A program made the translations under genes and the position numbers. A stretch of 64,000 bases of DNA from Streptomyces sp. NBC_01237 (GTDB lineage: Bacteria; Actinomycetota; Actinomycetes; Streptomycetales; Streptomycetaceae). The stretch's first letter is position 1; each line of letters begins with the position of its first letter. The stretch is from positions 3,472,001 through 3,536,000 of the forward strand of contig NZ_CP108508.1 of NCBI RefSeq assembly GCF_035917275.1, given 5' to 3'. The notes beneath the pieces were generated by a model. The model saw nothing but the letters and a program-made list of their open reading frames with translations. It was not told the DNA's origin and did no database searches. Shown here in pieces: positions 25,390 to 33,860 of the stretch.

Positions 25390-26352
25390 TCAGTTGGCAG
25401 CGGCGTCCTCGGAGTGCTTGCCGAGGTCCAGATCCAGGTTCTGGCCGGGCAGGATCAGGTCCGGGTCCGAGCCGAGTGCGTCCTTGTTCGCCTCGTACAG
25501 CGCGGTCCATCCGCCGGAGAGTTTCTGTGCGTCAGCAATCGCCCAGAGACTGTCGCCCGGCCGGACGGTGTAGTCGCCGTCGGCCCGCTCCGCCCCGCCG
25601 TCGCGCCCCTCGCCGTCGCCGCGGGAGGCGTGCCGGCCGGACTCGCGCCCGTCGTCACCGTCCGCCGCCCGGCTCCCCTCGGGAGCGGGTGTGCCCCGGT
25701 GCTTGCCACCACTGCGGTCGGTGTCCTTCGAGGCGTCAGGCGCCGCGGAGTCCTCGGGTGCCGAGGAGTCCTCGGGCTTCGCGGAACCCTTGGGCTTCGT
25801 CGGGGAAGGGGTCCCGTCCGGGGTGGAAGGGGTGGTCGAGGGGTCGGCGGCCTCGCCGGGCGTGTCGCCCGCCGCGCCTTCCTTGCCATCGTCCGCACCG
25901 CCGTCGGCCGGCGGGGTCGCCGCGTCCGAGGGGTCGGCGGACGGCGTGCCGCCCGGGTCGACGCCCGGCAGGGCACCGTCCACCGCGAGTCCGGAGATCA
26001 CCGCACAGCTGGGCCACGCCTTCGGGCCCTGGTCGTCCAGGACCTTCTCCGCGACGGAGATCTGCTGCGAACGACTGGCGAGGTCGGCCCGGGGCGCGAA
26101 CGCCGTGCCGCCGTACGCCGACCAGGTGTCCTGCGAGAACTGGAGCCCGCCGTAGAAACCGTTGCCGAGGTCGGCACTCCACATGCCGCCGCTCTCGCAC
26201 TCCGCGACCCGGTCCCAGGTCGAGGCGTCGGCGGCGTGTGCGCCGGTCGCGCCGAGCAGCGGAATCGCGATGGCCGATCCCGTCACGCCCGCGGCGACGA
26301 CGATGGCGGGTGCCTGGCGAGGGCGACGGTGTCTGCCGTTCGCGGAGCCCAT
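25390..26352 (-). CDS. Second resuscitation-promoting factor with LysM domain
   Basis: This 320-residue protein is a paralogue of the preceding gene. It has a signal peptide to about residue 40 (ATGAHA) and an Rpf domain ([34 protein letters not shown]). A very long acidic, Pro/Ser/Asp-rich linker follows (about residues 125 to 255). The C-terminal LysM domain is YTVRPGDSLWAIADAQKLSGGW ... LILPGQNLDL. The catalytic Glu is present. In S. coelicolor the neighbour of rpfA is called rpfC; this is its likely counterpart. No ydaO-like leader is visible upstream, so regulation differs from rpfA. Confidence 0.9.
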   Translation of the reverse strand: MGSANGRHRRPRQAPAIVVAAGVTGSAIAIPLLGATGAHAADASTWDRVAECESGGMWSADLGNGFYGGLQFSQDTWSAYGGTAFAPRADLASRSQQISVAEKVLDDQGPKAWPSCAVISGLAVDGALPGVDPGGTPSADPSDAATPPADGGADDGKEGAAGDTPGEAADPSTTPSTPDGTPSPTKPKGSAKPEDSSAPEDSAAPDASKDTDRSGGKHRGTPAPEGSRAADGDDGRESGRHASRGDGEGRDGGAERADGDYTVRPGDSLWAIADAQKLSGGWTALYEANKDALGSDPDLILPGQNLDLDLGKHSEDAAAN

Positions 26353-26492
26353 GGGGTTTGCCTTCCGTGCGACTGACGAGTGGGTACTGAGTGGTTGACG
26401 AGTCATCCGACGCCCGACTGATGCGTCGAACGGTGAACCTAGCGGGACTCGAACGTGTGTCACAAGTCGATGCAGCGGAGATCACGTGAAAG

Positions 26493-28001
26493 TCACAGAG
26501 TTGACGCAGCGTCACCTTCGCCCAGTCGCCGCCCCGGCTCGAACTCCACGGGGAGCGTGCGCAATCCCCGCATGATGAGCCCGCCACGCCACCGCAAATC
26601 GGTGGGTTCTCCCGCAAGTCGCAGCTCCGGAAGGCGTCTCAGCAGCGTAGCGAGAGCGGCCTGCCCCTCCAGCCTGGCGAGCGGTGCTCCCAGGCAGTAG
26701 TGGACGCCGTGCCCGTATCCGAGGTGCTGATTGTCACTCCGTGCGAGGTCGAGACGGTCCGGGTCCTCGAACCGTTCCGGGTCCCGGTCGGCCGCGGCGA
26801 GCACGACGAGCACGGGGTCGCCCTCGGCGACCTCCTGTCCGCCGAGCGTCAGCGCCTCGGTGGCGTAGCGCCAGGTGGCCAGCTCCACCGGTCCGTCGTA
26901 CCGCAGCAGTTCCTCGATGCCGGTGGCCAGCAGGCCGCTCTCCCCCGCGTCGAGCGAACGCTCAAGGAGTGCGCGCTGTTCGGGGTGGCGCAGCAGGGCG
27001 TACGTGCCGTTGCCGATGAGGTTGACCGTGGTCTCGAATCCGGCGAAGAGAAGGATGAAGGCCATCGCCGCGGCCTCATTCTCGGTGAGGTGCTCGCCGT
27101 GGTCACTGGCCCGGATCAGCCCCGAGATCAGATCGTCGCCGTCCCCCTCGTCCCCCAGGCCCTCCCGCTTCCGGTGGATCAGCTCCGCGAGATAGCCGCG
27201 CATCTTCTTGACCGACCGGGCGACCCCGCCACGCGGGCCGCCGCCATGGCGGATCATCATGCCCGCCCAGTCCCGGAAGTCGTCCTGGTCCTCGCGCGGG
27301 ACCCCCAGCAGATCGCAGATGGCGTAGATGGGGAGCGGGAAGGCGAAGTCGTGGATGAGGTCCGCCTTCCCCTCCTCGATGAAGTCGTCGATGAGGCGAT
27401 CCGTCAGCTCCTGCACGCGCGGCGCGAACTCCGCGACCCGGCGCGGGGTGAACGCCTTGGAGACGAGCCGGCGCAGCCGGGTGTGGTCCGGCGGGTCGAT
27501 GTTCAGCAGATGTGTCATCAGCTCCGCCTTGCGCTCCCCAGGGATACCCGTCTTCCCCTTGGCGTGCGCCGGCCCGGCGTGGTGCGCCGGGTTCTTGGAG
27601 AGCCGGGAGTCGGCGAGGGCCTGCTTGGCGTCCGCGTACCGCGTCACGAGCCAGGCGTCGACCCCGCTGGGCAGCGTCGTCCGGTGTACGGGGCTGTGCT
27701 CGCGGAGCCATGCGTAGGCGGGGTACGGGTCGGTGGCGAACTCCCAGGTGAAGAGTTCGGGGGCGGGGGGCGGGGCGGGAGCGGGAGCCGCGCCGGTCTG
27801 CGCGGGCGCGTCGGCGGAGGCGGCGGAGGCGTGCGGGCAGACGGGGGCGTCGGCGGGCGCGGAGGCGCGGGGACGGGCGTCGGCGGGCGCGGGCTCGGAA
27901 GCGGAGGAAGGGGCGTCGGCTGGGGCGGGCGCGGAGGAAGGGGCTGGGGAAGGAGAAGAGGAAGGGGCGTCGGCGGGGGGCTCGGCGGGGCTGGCGTTCA
28001 C
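26493..28001 (-). CDS. Cytochrome P450 with a long Ala/Pro/Ser N-terminal extension
   Basis: This 502-residue haem mono-oxygenase is soluble and class I, needing ferredoxin and a reductase not seen here. The I-helix AGFETT, the K-helix EELLR, and the haem loop GYGHGVHYCLGAPLAR with its Cys ligand are present. The usual Phe that begins the haem loop is Leu (HLGYGHG). About 75 residues before the P450 fold (which starts near ELFTWEFATDPYPAY) are almost only Ala, Pro, Ser and Asp, which is atypical. The GTG at 28001 overlaps the stop of the STAND gene upstream, so a shorter start inside the extension cannot be excluded. Confidence 0.9.
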   Translation of the reverse strand: MNASPAEPPADAPSSSPSPAPSSAPAPADAPSSASEPAPADARPRASAPADAPVCPHASAASADAPAQTGAAPAPAPPPAPELFTWEFATDPYPAYAWLREHSPVHRTTLPSGVDAWLVTRYADAKQALADSRLSKNPAHHAGPAHAKGKTGIPGERKAELMTHLLNIDPPDHTRLRRLVSKAFTPRRVAEFAPRVQELTDRLIDDFIEEGKADLIHDFAFPLPIYAICDLLGVPREDQDDFRDWAGMMIRHGGGPRGGVARSVKKMRGYLAELIHRKREGLGDEGDGDDLISGLIRASDHGEHLTENEAAAMAFILLFAGFETTVNLIGNGTYALLRHPEQRALLERSLDAGESGLLATGIEELLRYDGPVELATWRYATEALTLGGQEVAEGDPVLVVLAAADRDPERFEDPDRLDLARSDNQHLGYGHGVHYCLGAPLARLEGQAALATLLRRLPELRLAGEPTDLRWRGGLIMRGLRTLPVEFEPGRRLGEGDAASTL

Positions 28002-30433
28002 CCCTCGACGTTATCCGGCGCGCCCGGACGGTTCCGTGCCAGCTCGGCGAGGATGTCCTCGGCCTCGTGGTGCCCGGCCTCGGCCGACTTGCGGAACCAC
28101 TCCTCGGCCTCGGCCTCTTCCCCCTGGTCCCACAGCATGACCGCCAGCGCGGCGGCGGCGTAGTAGCTGCCCCGCGCGTGCCCCACCTCGAACCAGCGCC
28201 GCGCCTCCTCGGTATCACCCCGGTCACGCAGGTCGTTGGCGAGGTTGGTGGCCGCGCTGGTGCCGCCCGCTTCGGCAGCCGCCCGGTAGAGCGATTCGAT
28301 CTCGGGGTCGTCGGGGTCCCGTTCCCGCAGGACCAGGGCGAGGTTGTTCGCCGCCCGGAAGTACACGGTCCCGCTGGTCGTGTGGGCCAGGGCCCTGCGG
28401 TACCAGTGCTCCGCCACCTCCAGTTCGTTCCACTCGTGGAACAGGCTGCCCAGGCTCCCCGCGGCCTCCTCGTGCCCCATCTCCACGGCCTTGACGTACC
28501 AGCGGCGCGCCTCGTGGTTGTCCCCGACCCCCGCCGACAGGTCGCCCAGCCGGTTCGCGGACGCACCGTCGCCCGCCTCCGCCGCCCGTGTCAGCCAGTG
28601 CAGCGAACGCTCGGCCAGGGCGGCGCCGAGCGTGCCCTGCGCCTCGACGTCGCCCGCCCGCGCCGCCATCTCCAGATAGGGAATCGCCGCCGCCCCGTCG
28701 CCCCGGGCCGCGAGCAGTTTCCCCACCGCACCGGCCGCCTCGGCACTGCCCGCGTCCGCCGCCCTGCGGAACCAGCGCTCCGCGGCCGGCTCGTCGCCGA
28801 ACTCCCGGTCGATGCGGCCGAGTGTCATCAGGACGTCCGGGTCGCCGGCCGCCCTGCGCTCCAGCACCGCGTGGGCCCGCTCGTAGACAGCGGCCCGGAA
28901 CCGGGCGACGCCCCGTACCGCTTCCAGCGCGAGCAGCCACATCCCCAGCGGCACGGGAGAGGTGAAGCCCGGAGCCTGGTCCTCCGCGTCCGCGACCAGG
29001 GAGCCGTACGCCCGCCAGGTGTTCTCGCCCCGGCCCGGTACGAGCATTCCGCTCACCCCGTGCTGGATGCCGGTCGCCCAGGCGAGGGCGTCCTCGAAGC
29101 TCTCCTGCTCGGCCCGGACGTCATCGGGCCCGTACATCCGGTGCGCCGCGCGCAGCACATCGAGCGCCAGCTCGCCCCGGGCCCCGCAGCGCGCCAGGTC
29201 GATCGCGGCGCGCACCAGCAGGTGCCCGCGCGGGTGGGCGCCGGCCCGGCGGCCGGCGCGACGCCACTGGTCCGCGAGCTCCGGGCCGATGGCCAGGTAC
29301 TCGGTGACGCCGCGGTCGCCGCGCCCGTGGCGGGCGCCCGACAGCCGGTGGTCGGAGAGGTTCCCGTCGAGCCTCGCCAGTTCGGCCGGGCTCCACTCGC
29401 AGCTCAGCTCGACCGGTTCCACACCGATCAGCACCCGGGCGCTCGGGGCGGCGCCGAAGCGGTGGACGTCGTAGGCCTCGTCGCCCATCGTGGCGATCAC
29501 CGGCGTGGTCTCCCGCACGAGGTCGGCCAGGACCGCCGCGGTGAGGCCCTTCTCGCCGAGGTGGCCCTCCAGGTCGTCGAGCCAGACGACGGTGTTCTCG
29601 GCGCCCCGGCGGCGCAGCACGGCGGGCAGGGCGCGCAGGTCCGTGCCGGGTGAGGGCGCGAAGATCCTCGTCCCGCCGGAGAGGTGGTTGAACAGCGCCG
29701 CCCAGGCCGTCCTGGTCTTTCCCGAGAGCGGTTCCCCGGTGACCAGCACCAGCCCGCCGGACCGGGCGGCGTTCCGGACCAGGGCGCCCAGTCCCGCGTC
29801 GCAGTCCCGTTCCGTGTAGGCGGGGAGGACCGGCTCGTCGGGGAGCTTGCGGGTACGTCGCACGCCGAGCGCGACCGGGTCGGCCCGGTCGAGCTGCGGC
29901 CAGTCGGCGACCGCGGGCAGTGCGTGGTGCGGGCCGGCTCCGTAGTAGTTGTTGTTCTGTATGCCGTTGCCCTGGACGGGGCCGGTGAACGTGCCGTCCC
30001 GGAAGTCGGAGCGGGGGTGGTCGGACGGTGCGTCATCGACCGTGAACTGAAGGTTCCGGATCGTGCCGGTCCGGATCACCGAGCCGTGGAGCGTGTCCCC
30101 CGGCGCGAAGCGCCGTACGACGTCCTCACGGACCGGCGCCGCGTCGTCCGGGGCCGCCGCGAAGTCGCGCAGAATCCTGGTCAGCGCGGCCAGGGCGGCG
30201 GGGTGCCTGCTGTCCAGGTCCTCGACTTCTCCGAACACCATGGACCAGGCCGTCGTGGCCGAGTCCGGGTCGTCGTCCAGCAGCACGACGTCCCTGATCT
30301 CGCCGAGCTGGGCCGCGAAGCCGGCCAGGAATCTCCCCGGCGCGCGAGCGGCCAGCTGGAACCGCTCCCAGTCCCCGCCCGCCATCACCCGGATCAACTC
30401 GTCGGCCAGCAGCTTCAGTTCCGCGTCGTCCAC
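27998..30433 (-). CDS. STAND-like NTPase with Sel1/TPR repeats
   Basis: This 811-residue protein has an N-terminal helical domain (1-105) and a beta segment (110-150) ending in the motif GNGIQNNNYYGAG near residue 155. A P-loop follows (LVLVTGEPLSGKTRTAWAAL; Walker A GEPLSGKT) with Walker B-like VVWLDDLEGHL. The C-terminal third is made of Sel1-like repeats ([20 protein letters not shown] and similar). This resembles signal-transducing STAND ATPases. The Gly/Asn/Gln motif resembles bacterial amyloid signalling motifs, but the match is weak. Function is unknown; it is coupled to the downstream P450. Confidence 0.75.
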   Translation of the reverse strand: MDDAELKLLADELIRVMAGGDWERFQLAARAPGRFLAGFAAQLGEIRDVVLLDDDPDSATTAWSMVFGEVEDLDSRHPAALAALTRILRDFAAAPDDAAPVREDVVRRFAPGDTLHGSVIRTGTIRNLQFTVDDAPSDHPRSDFRDGTFTGPVQGNGIQNNNYYGAGPHHALPAVADWPQLDRADPVALGVRRTRKLPDEPVLPAYTERDCDAGLGALVRNAARSGGLVLVTGEPLSGKTRTAWAALFNHLSGGTRIFAPSPGTDLRALPAVLRRRGAENTVVWLDDLEGHLGEKGLTAAVLADLVRETTPVIATMGDEAYDVHRFGAAPSARVLIGVEPVELSCEWSPAELARLDGNLSDHRLSGARHGRGDRGVTEYLAIGPELADQWRRAGRRAGAHPRGHLLVRAAIDLARCGARGELALDVLRAAHRMYGPDDVRAEQESFEDALAWATGIQHGVSGMLVPGRGENTWRAYGSLVADAEDQAPGFTSPVPLGMWLLALEAVRGVARFRAAVYERAHAVLERRAAGDPDVLMTLGRIDREFGDEPAAERWFRRAADAGSAEAAGAVGKLLAARGDGAAAIPYLEMAARAGDVEAQGTLGAALAERSLHWLTRAAEAGDGASANRLGDLSAGVGDNHEARRWYVKAVEMGHEEAAGSLGSLFHEWNELEVAEHWYRRALAHTTSGTVYFRAANNLALVLRERDPDDPEIESLYRAAAEAGGTSAATNLANDLRDRGDTEEARRWFEVGHARGSYYAAAALAVMLWDQGEEAEAEEWFRKSAEAGHHEAEDILAELARNRPGAPDNVEG

Positions 30434-30474
30434 GCCCTGTCCCCCACACCTCGAACGGCCCTGGCACCACCGTA

Positions 30475-31449
30475 CTAACGGGTGTTGCCCTCCGCCGCCA
30501 GGATCGCGTCGCGGTACGTGCGGGCGGCGGCGCGCAGGGCGGCCTCCGGGTCGATGCCGTCGCGTTCGGCCCGCACGGCGAGGGCCAGCAGCTCGTAGCC
30601 GATGGAGTCGCCGGCGGGCAGAGCGACTTCGAGCCCCGCGGTACGGGTGCGGCTGCCGAGTTTGGCCGCCAGGGCCAGACCGGGCTGGCCGAGCGGGACG
30701 CCGTCGGTGACCGAGTCGCGCTGCTTCTCGATCGCTTTGGTACGCAACCAGTGAGCGCGGACATCTTCGGGGGTCTCCGCGGTCTCGTCACCGAAGACGT
30801 GCGGATGGCGGTGGATCAGTTTCTCCACGAGACCGGCCGCGACATCGTCGATGGCGAACGGCTCCTCGGGGTCCTCCTCGGCGATCCGCGCGTGGAAGAC
30901 GACCTGGAGCAGGACGTCCCCCAGCTCCTCGCGCAGCTCGTCGCGGTCGCCGTCCTCGATCGCCTCGACCAGTTCGTACGCCTCCTCGATGGCGTACTTG
31001 GCCAGGCCCCGGTGCGTCTTCTGCGAGGTCCAGGGGCACTCGCGCCTGATCCGGTCCATGACCTGGACCAGGTCCAGGAGCCGGGCGCCCGGCAGGTCGT
31101 ACGAACCGGGCAGCAGCTCCAGGTCCGGCATCGCCACCCGGCCCGAACCGCCGAGGCGGGCCAGTCCGTCGGTGAGCGGCCGGTTGCCCTCGCCGCCCAC
31201 CAGCACCACCACGCTCCGGCCGCCCGCGCAGTCGTCGACCAGCTCCCCGGCCGTCGGGTCGGCGTGCTCGACGGTGACGCCCGCCTCGCGCAGATACGGC
31301 AGCTGCGGGTGGGCCGGGTCGGCGCAGAGCACACGGTCGGCGGCGTGCAGCGTCTGCCAGGCGGGCCAGGACAGCAGCCCGGGTGCCACCCGGTGGCTGG
31401 CGGTGAGCAGGACGATGCGGCCGGGGTCGCCGGGGGCTTCAGCGTTCAC
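30475..31449 (-). CDS. mazG: MazG-family nucleoside triphosphate pyrophosphohydrolase
   Basis: This 324-residue protein has an N-terminal part (1-115) that looks like a degenerate tetrapyrrole-methylase-like domain, as in other actinobacterial MazG proteins. The MazG core is at about 120-215: LVQVMDRIRRECPWTSQKTHRGL, then EEAYELVEAIEDGDRDELREELGDVLLQVVFHA, with the ExxE and ExxD magnesium ligands. A second, partial helical MazG-like region closes the protein. It hydrolyses NTPs to NMPs and pyrophosphate, limiting damaged nucleotides or ppGpp-related signalling. The start is GTG at 31449. Confidence 0.88.
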   Translation of the reverse strand: MNAEAPGDPGRIVLLTASHRVAPGLLSWPAWQTLHAADRVLCADPAHPQLPYLREAGVTVEHADPTAGELVDDCAGGRSVVVLVGGEGNRPLTDGLARLGGSGRVAMPDLELLPGSYDLPGARLLDLVQVMDRIRRECPWTSQKTHRGLAKYAIEEAYELVEAIEDGDRDELREELGDVLLQVVFHARIAEEDPEEPFAIDDVAAGLVEKLIHRHPHVFGDETAETPEDVRAHWLRTKAIEKQRDSVTDGVPLGQPGLALAAKLGSRTRTAGLEVALPAGDSIGYELLALAVRAERDGIDPEAALRAAARTYRDAILAAEGNTR

Positions 31450-31479
31450 CCCTCGAACCTACCCCGGCCCCCGGACGGC

Positions 31480-32136
31480 TCAGGCGCCCGCCTGGGCGTC
31501 CTTCGGATCGAACTCGGTGATCTGGGTGATCCAGGGTGCCTTGAATTCGCCGAGCTGAAGCTTCTGGTCGTCCCAGGTGCCGAAGCGCGGGTTGACGTCG
31601 ATGTCCAGCGCCGTCGACGCCCTGGTGAGCGCCTCGCCCACCAGCTGCTGCCCGGCGGGGGTCCCGAGCTCGACGCCGAGCGCCGCGCCCAGCTTCATCA
31701 GCTGGGCCTCACGGCGCATGTCGCCCTCGATCTGGTCCGGGGCGACCCAGCGCTGCTGGAGCCTCATCGCCTTCAGCTGTGCCTCGCCGCCGGACTCCGC
31801 GGCGGCCGCCAGCCGCGTCTCCTGGATCTCCTTGCGGGTGACGGTCACCCCGGCGTCCTCGGCCGCGCGGTCCAGGATCCGGCCGAAGATCAGGCCGTGC
31901 AGCTTGGCCCGGCCCAGCTGGCCGGACTTGTCGACCAGCTGGGCCGCCTGCGGCGAACTCTCCTGGGCGCTGCGGACGTCCGCGGCCTGGGCCTGGACCG
32001 CCGACACCTCGATCCGTTCCCCGCCGACAACGGCCGCGGCGCCCGGATGGGCCTGGCTACCGCAGGCGGAGAGGAGCGGCGCCGCGACGAGCAGTGCGGC
32101 GGAGACGGCGAGCGCGGTGCGACGGCGGCGGTGCAA
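31480..32136 (-). CDS. SurA N-terminal domain-like lipoprotein with TTG start
   Basis: This 218-residue lipoprotein has a signal peptide with lipobox LLSAC (Cys at about residue 25). A SurA-N-type helical chaperone domain follows (VVGGERIEVSAVQAQAADVRS to QETRLAAAA), but no PPIase domain. It should sit outside the membrane, anchored by lipid, and help fold secreted proteins. The start codon is TTG at 32136, the only in-frame choice with a good site (GGGAGG, six bases upstream). A perfect palindrome lies 20 to 39 bases before the start. Confidence 0.85.
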   Translation of the reverse strand: MHRRRRTALAVSAALLVAAPLLSACGSQAHPGAAAVVGGERIEVSAVQAQAADVRSAQESSPQAAQLVDKSGQLGRAKLHGLIFGRILDRAAEDAGVTVTRKEIQETRLAAAAESGGEAQLKAMRLQQRWVAPDQIEGDMRREAQLMKLGAALGVELGTPAGQQLVGEALTRASTALDIDVNPRFGTWDDQKLQLGEFKAPWITQITEFDPKDAQAGA

Positions 32137-32155
32137 AGGAGCCTCCCGGGGAGAG

Positions 32156-32175
32156 TTTGTGCATCAGTGCACAAA
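32156..32175. promoter_or_regulatory. Perfect 8-bp inverted repeat in the surA-like leader
   Basis: TTTGTGCA-TCAG-TGCACAAA is an exact dyad placed 20 bases upstream of the TTG start. It is AT-richer than its surroundings, so an operator is more likely than a terminator. Confidence 0.5.
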
Positions 32176-32310
32176 GCCTTGCGGTGATCGATGTTAGGCA
32201 GTGGACGTGGTTCGGGCCACCGATTCGACCAACGATTCGGGAGGAGTTGGGGATGTGGGGCGGGCGAGGAGTCGGTACGGGCGTCGGTGACGTGTTCCGT
32301 ACGGGTTCGT

Positions 32311-32760
32311 TCAGGGCACCCGCTCGACCGCCGGGTCCACCGGATCCGGCCGCAGCATGATCGTGCGGGAGACCAGGAAGGTGATCGGGATGGCGGCCGC
32401 GGCGGCGATCAGCGGGGCGTAACGGCTGCTGAGTCCGGCCAGGTCGACCAGGACGTACACGCCGCCGGTCGTGATGAGGAAGTTGGCGGCGTTGGTGAGC
32501 GGGAAGAGCAGGAACTTCCGCCAGGTGGGGCGGGTGCGGTACGTGAAGTGGGAGTTAAGGAAGAAGGACCCGGTCATCGAGAGCGCGAAGGCGAGAACGT
32601 GCGCGGCGATGTACGGCAGCCAGGTCAGCAGGGCCAGGTAGCAGGCGTAGTAGGTGCCGGTGTTCACGACGCCGACCAGGGCGAATCTGGCCAGCTGCCC
32701 GATGACCGGCCTCGACGGCGGGGCGTCGTTCACCGGAATCGACGGCGGGGCGTCATTCAC
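32311..32760 (-). CDS. GtrA-family membrane protein
   Basis: This 149-residue protein has four membrane helices between residues 22 and 140 (LARFALVGVVNTGTYYACYLALL, YIAAHVLAFALSMTGSFFLNSHF, and two more), the GtrA pattern. It probably flips or presents polyprenyl-linked sugars made by the coupled glycosyltransferase. The GTG at 32760 overlaps that gene's stop by four bases. The first 19 residues contain a direct duplication (VNDAPPSxP twice) with a second in-frame GTG, so the shorter start at about 32730 is also possible. Confidence 0.85.
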   Translation of the reverse strand: MNDAPPSIPVNDAPPSRPVIGQLARFALVGVVNTGTYYACYLALLTWLPYIAAHVLAFALSMTGSFFLNSHFTYRTRPTWRKFLLFPLTNAANFLITTGGVYVLVDLAGLSSRYAPLIAAAAAIPITFLVSRTIMLRPDPVDPAVERVP

Positions 32761-33737
32761 CGGCGTACGAGTCCCCGGGCCGGGTGCGGCTCCTGTGGCG
32801 GGCGAGGTCCCTGTGACGCGGAGATGTTGGACGCCTTCACCAGGAAGTGCGGGCGGCGCTTCACCTCGTAGTAGATGCGCCCCACGTATTCACCGACGAC
32901 CCCCACCATCACCATCTGCACTCCGGCGAGCGCGGTGACCACGACGAGGAGCGTGACATATCCGGGGGTGTCGACCCCTCTCACCAGGGCGACCCCGACG
33001 ATCCAGGTGGCATAGGCGAGGGCGAGGGAGAGCAGCAGCAGGCCGAGGTAGAGGGCGGCGCGCAGGGGTTTGTTGTTGAAGGAGAGCAGACCGTCGAGAC
33101 CGTAGTTGAGGAGCTTTCCGAAGGTCCAGGCGGAGCGGCCCTGTTCCCGCACGGCGTTCTCGTAACTGAACGTCGTCGTGCGGAATCCGACCCACGCGAA
33201 CAGGCCCTTGGAGAAGCGGTTGTACTCGGTGAGTTCGAGAATGGCGTCGACGGTGCGTCTGGACAGCAGCCGGAAATCGCCGACGCCGTCGACGAGCTCC
33301 ACATCCACGAGGCGGTTGATCAGCCAGTAATAGGCGCGCGCCCCGACCGTCCGGGTGACGCGGTCGCCCTTGCGGGTGCGGCGGGCGATCACCTGGTCGT
33401 TGCCGAGCGCGTGCTCCTCCAGCATGCGGCCGATCAGCTCCGGCGGGTGCTGGAGGTCGGCGTCCATGATGACGACGGCATCGCCCTCGGCGTGCTGGAG
33501 GCCGGCGAGCATGGCCGCCTCCTTGCCGAAGTTGCGGCTGAAGGAGAGATAGCGGGCCCGGGGGTCCACCGCGGCGAGCGTCTCCAGGATCGGCAGCGTT
33601 CCGTCCCGGCTTCCGTCGTCGACATAGACGAGCTGGAATTCATGGCCTAAGCGCGCAATTTCATCCGTGACACGCGCGTGGAAGCGTTCGAGGATTTCCT
33701 CCTCGTTGAAACACGGCACCACTATCGAGATCAGCAC
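32757..33737 (-). CDS. Polyprenyl-phosphate glycosyltransferase (GT2, GtrB/ArnC type), TTA codon 30
   Basis: This 326-residue enzyme moves a sugar from a nucleotide donor to polyprenyl phosphate on the cytosolic face. It has a GT2 N-terminus (SIVVPCFNEEEILERF), the DXD-like VYVDDGSRDGT and IMDADLQHPPEL, and two C-terminal membrane helices at about 230-255 and 265-290. Residue 30 is encoded by TTA (33650-33648, minus strand), so translation should depend on bldA. It is coupled to the GtrA gene and divergent from the YfhO gene. The pair likely decorates wall polymers or proteins during development. Confidence 0.9.
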   Translation of the reverse strand: MLISIVVPCFNEEEILERFHARVTDEIARLGHEFQLVYVDDGSRDGTLPILETLAAVDPRARYLSFSRNFGKEAAMLAGLQHAEGDAVVIMDADLQHPPELIGRMLEEHALGNDQVIARRTRKGDRVTRTVGARAYYWLINRLVDVELVDGVGDFRLLSRRTVDAILELTEYNRFSKGLFAWVGFRTTTFSYENAVREQGRSAWTFGKLLNYGLDGLLSFNNKPLRAALYLGLLLLSLALAYATWIVGVALVRGVDTPGYVTLLVVVTALAGVQMVMVGVVGEYVGRIYYEVKRRPHFLVKASNISASQGPRPPQEPHPARGLVRR

Positions 33738-33860
33738 CCCAGCACATCACCGCGCCCAGGTGTCGGAACCCAATGCTCCGTATGACCAATGGGCGTCACT
33801 TCAGTGAACTGGCCCAATTCGGCGCGGGGTTACCCGTTCGACGCTGACATATTTCTTCGT

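Noticed and set aside
26353..26492. Second c-di-AMP riboswitch before the other rpf gene
   Set aside because: The conserved GGGGGACCC, GGGGTGAA and GAACCCG blocks are absent.
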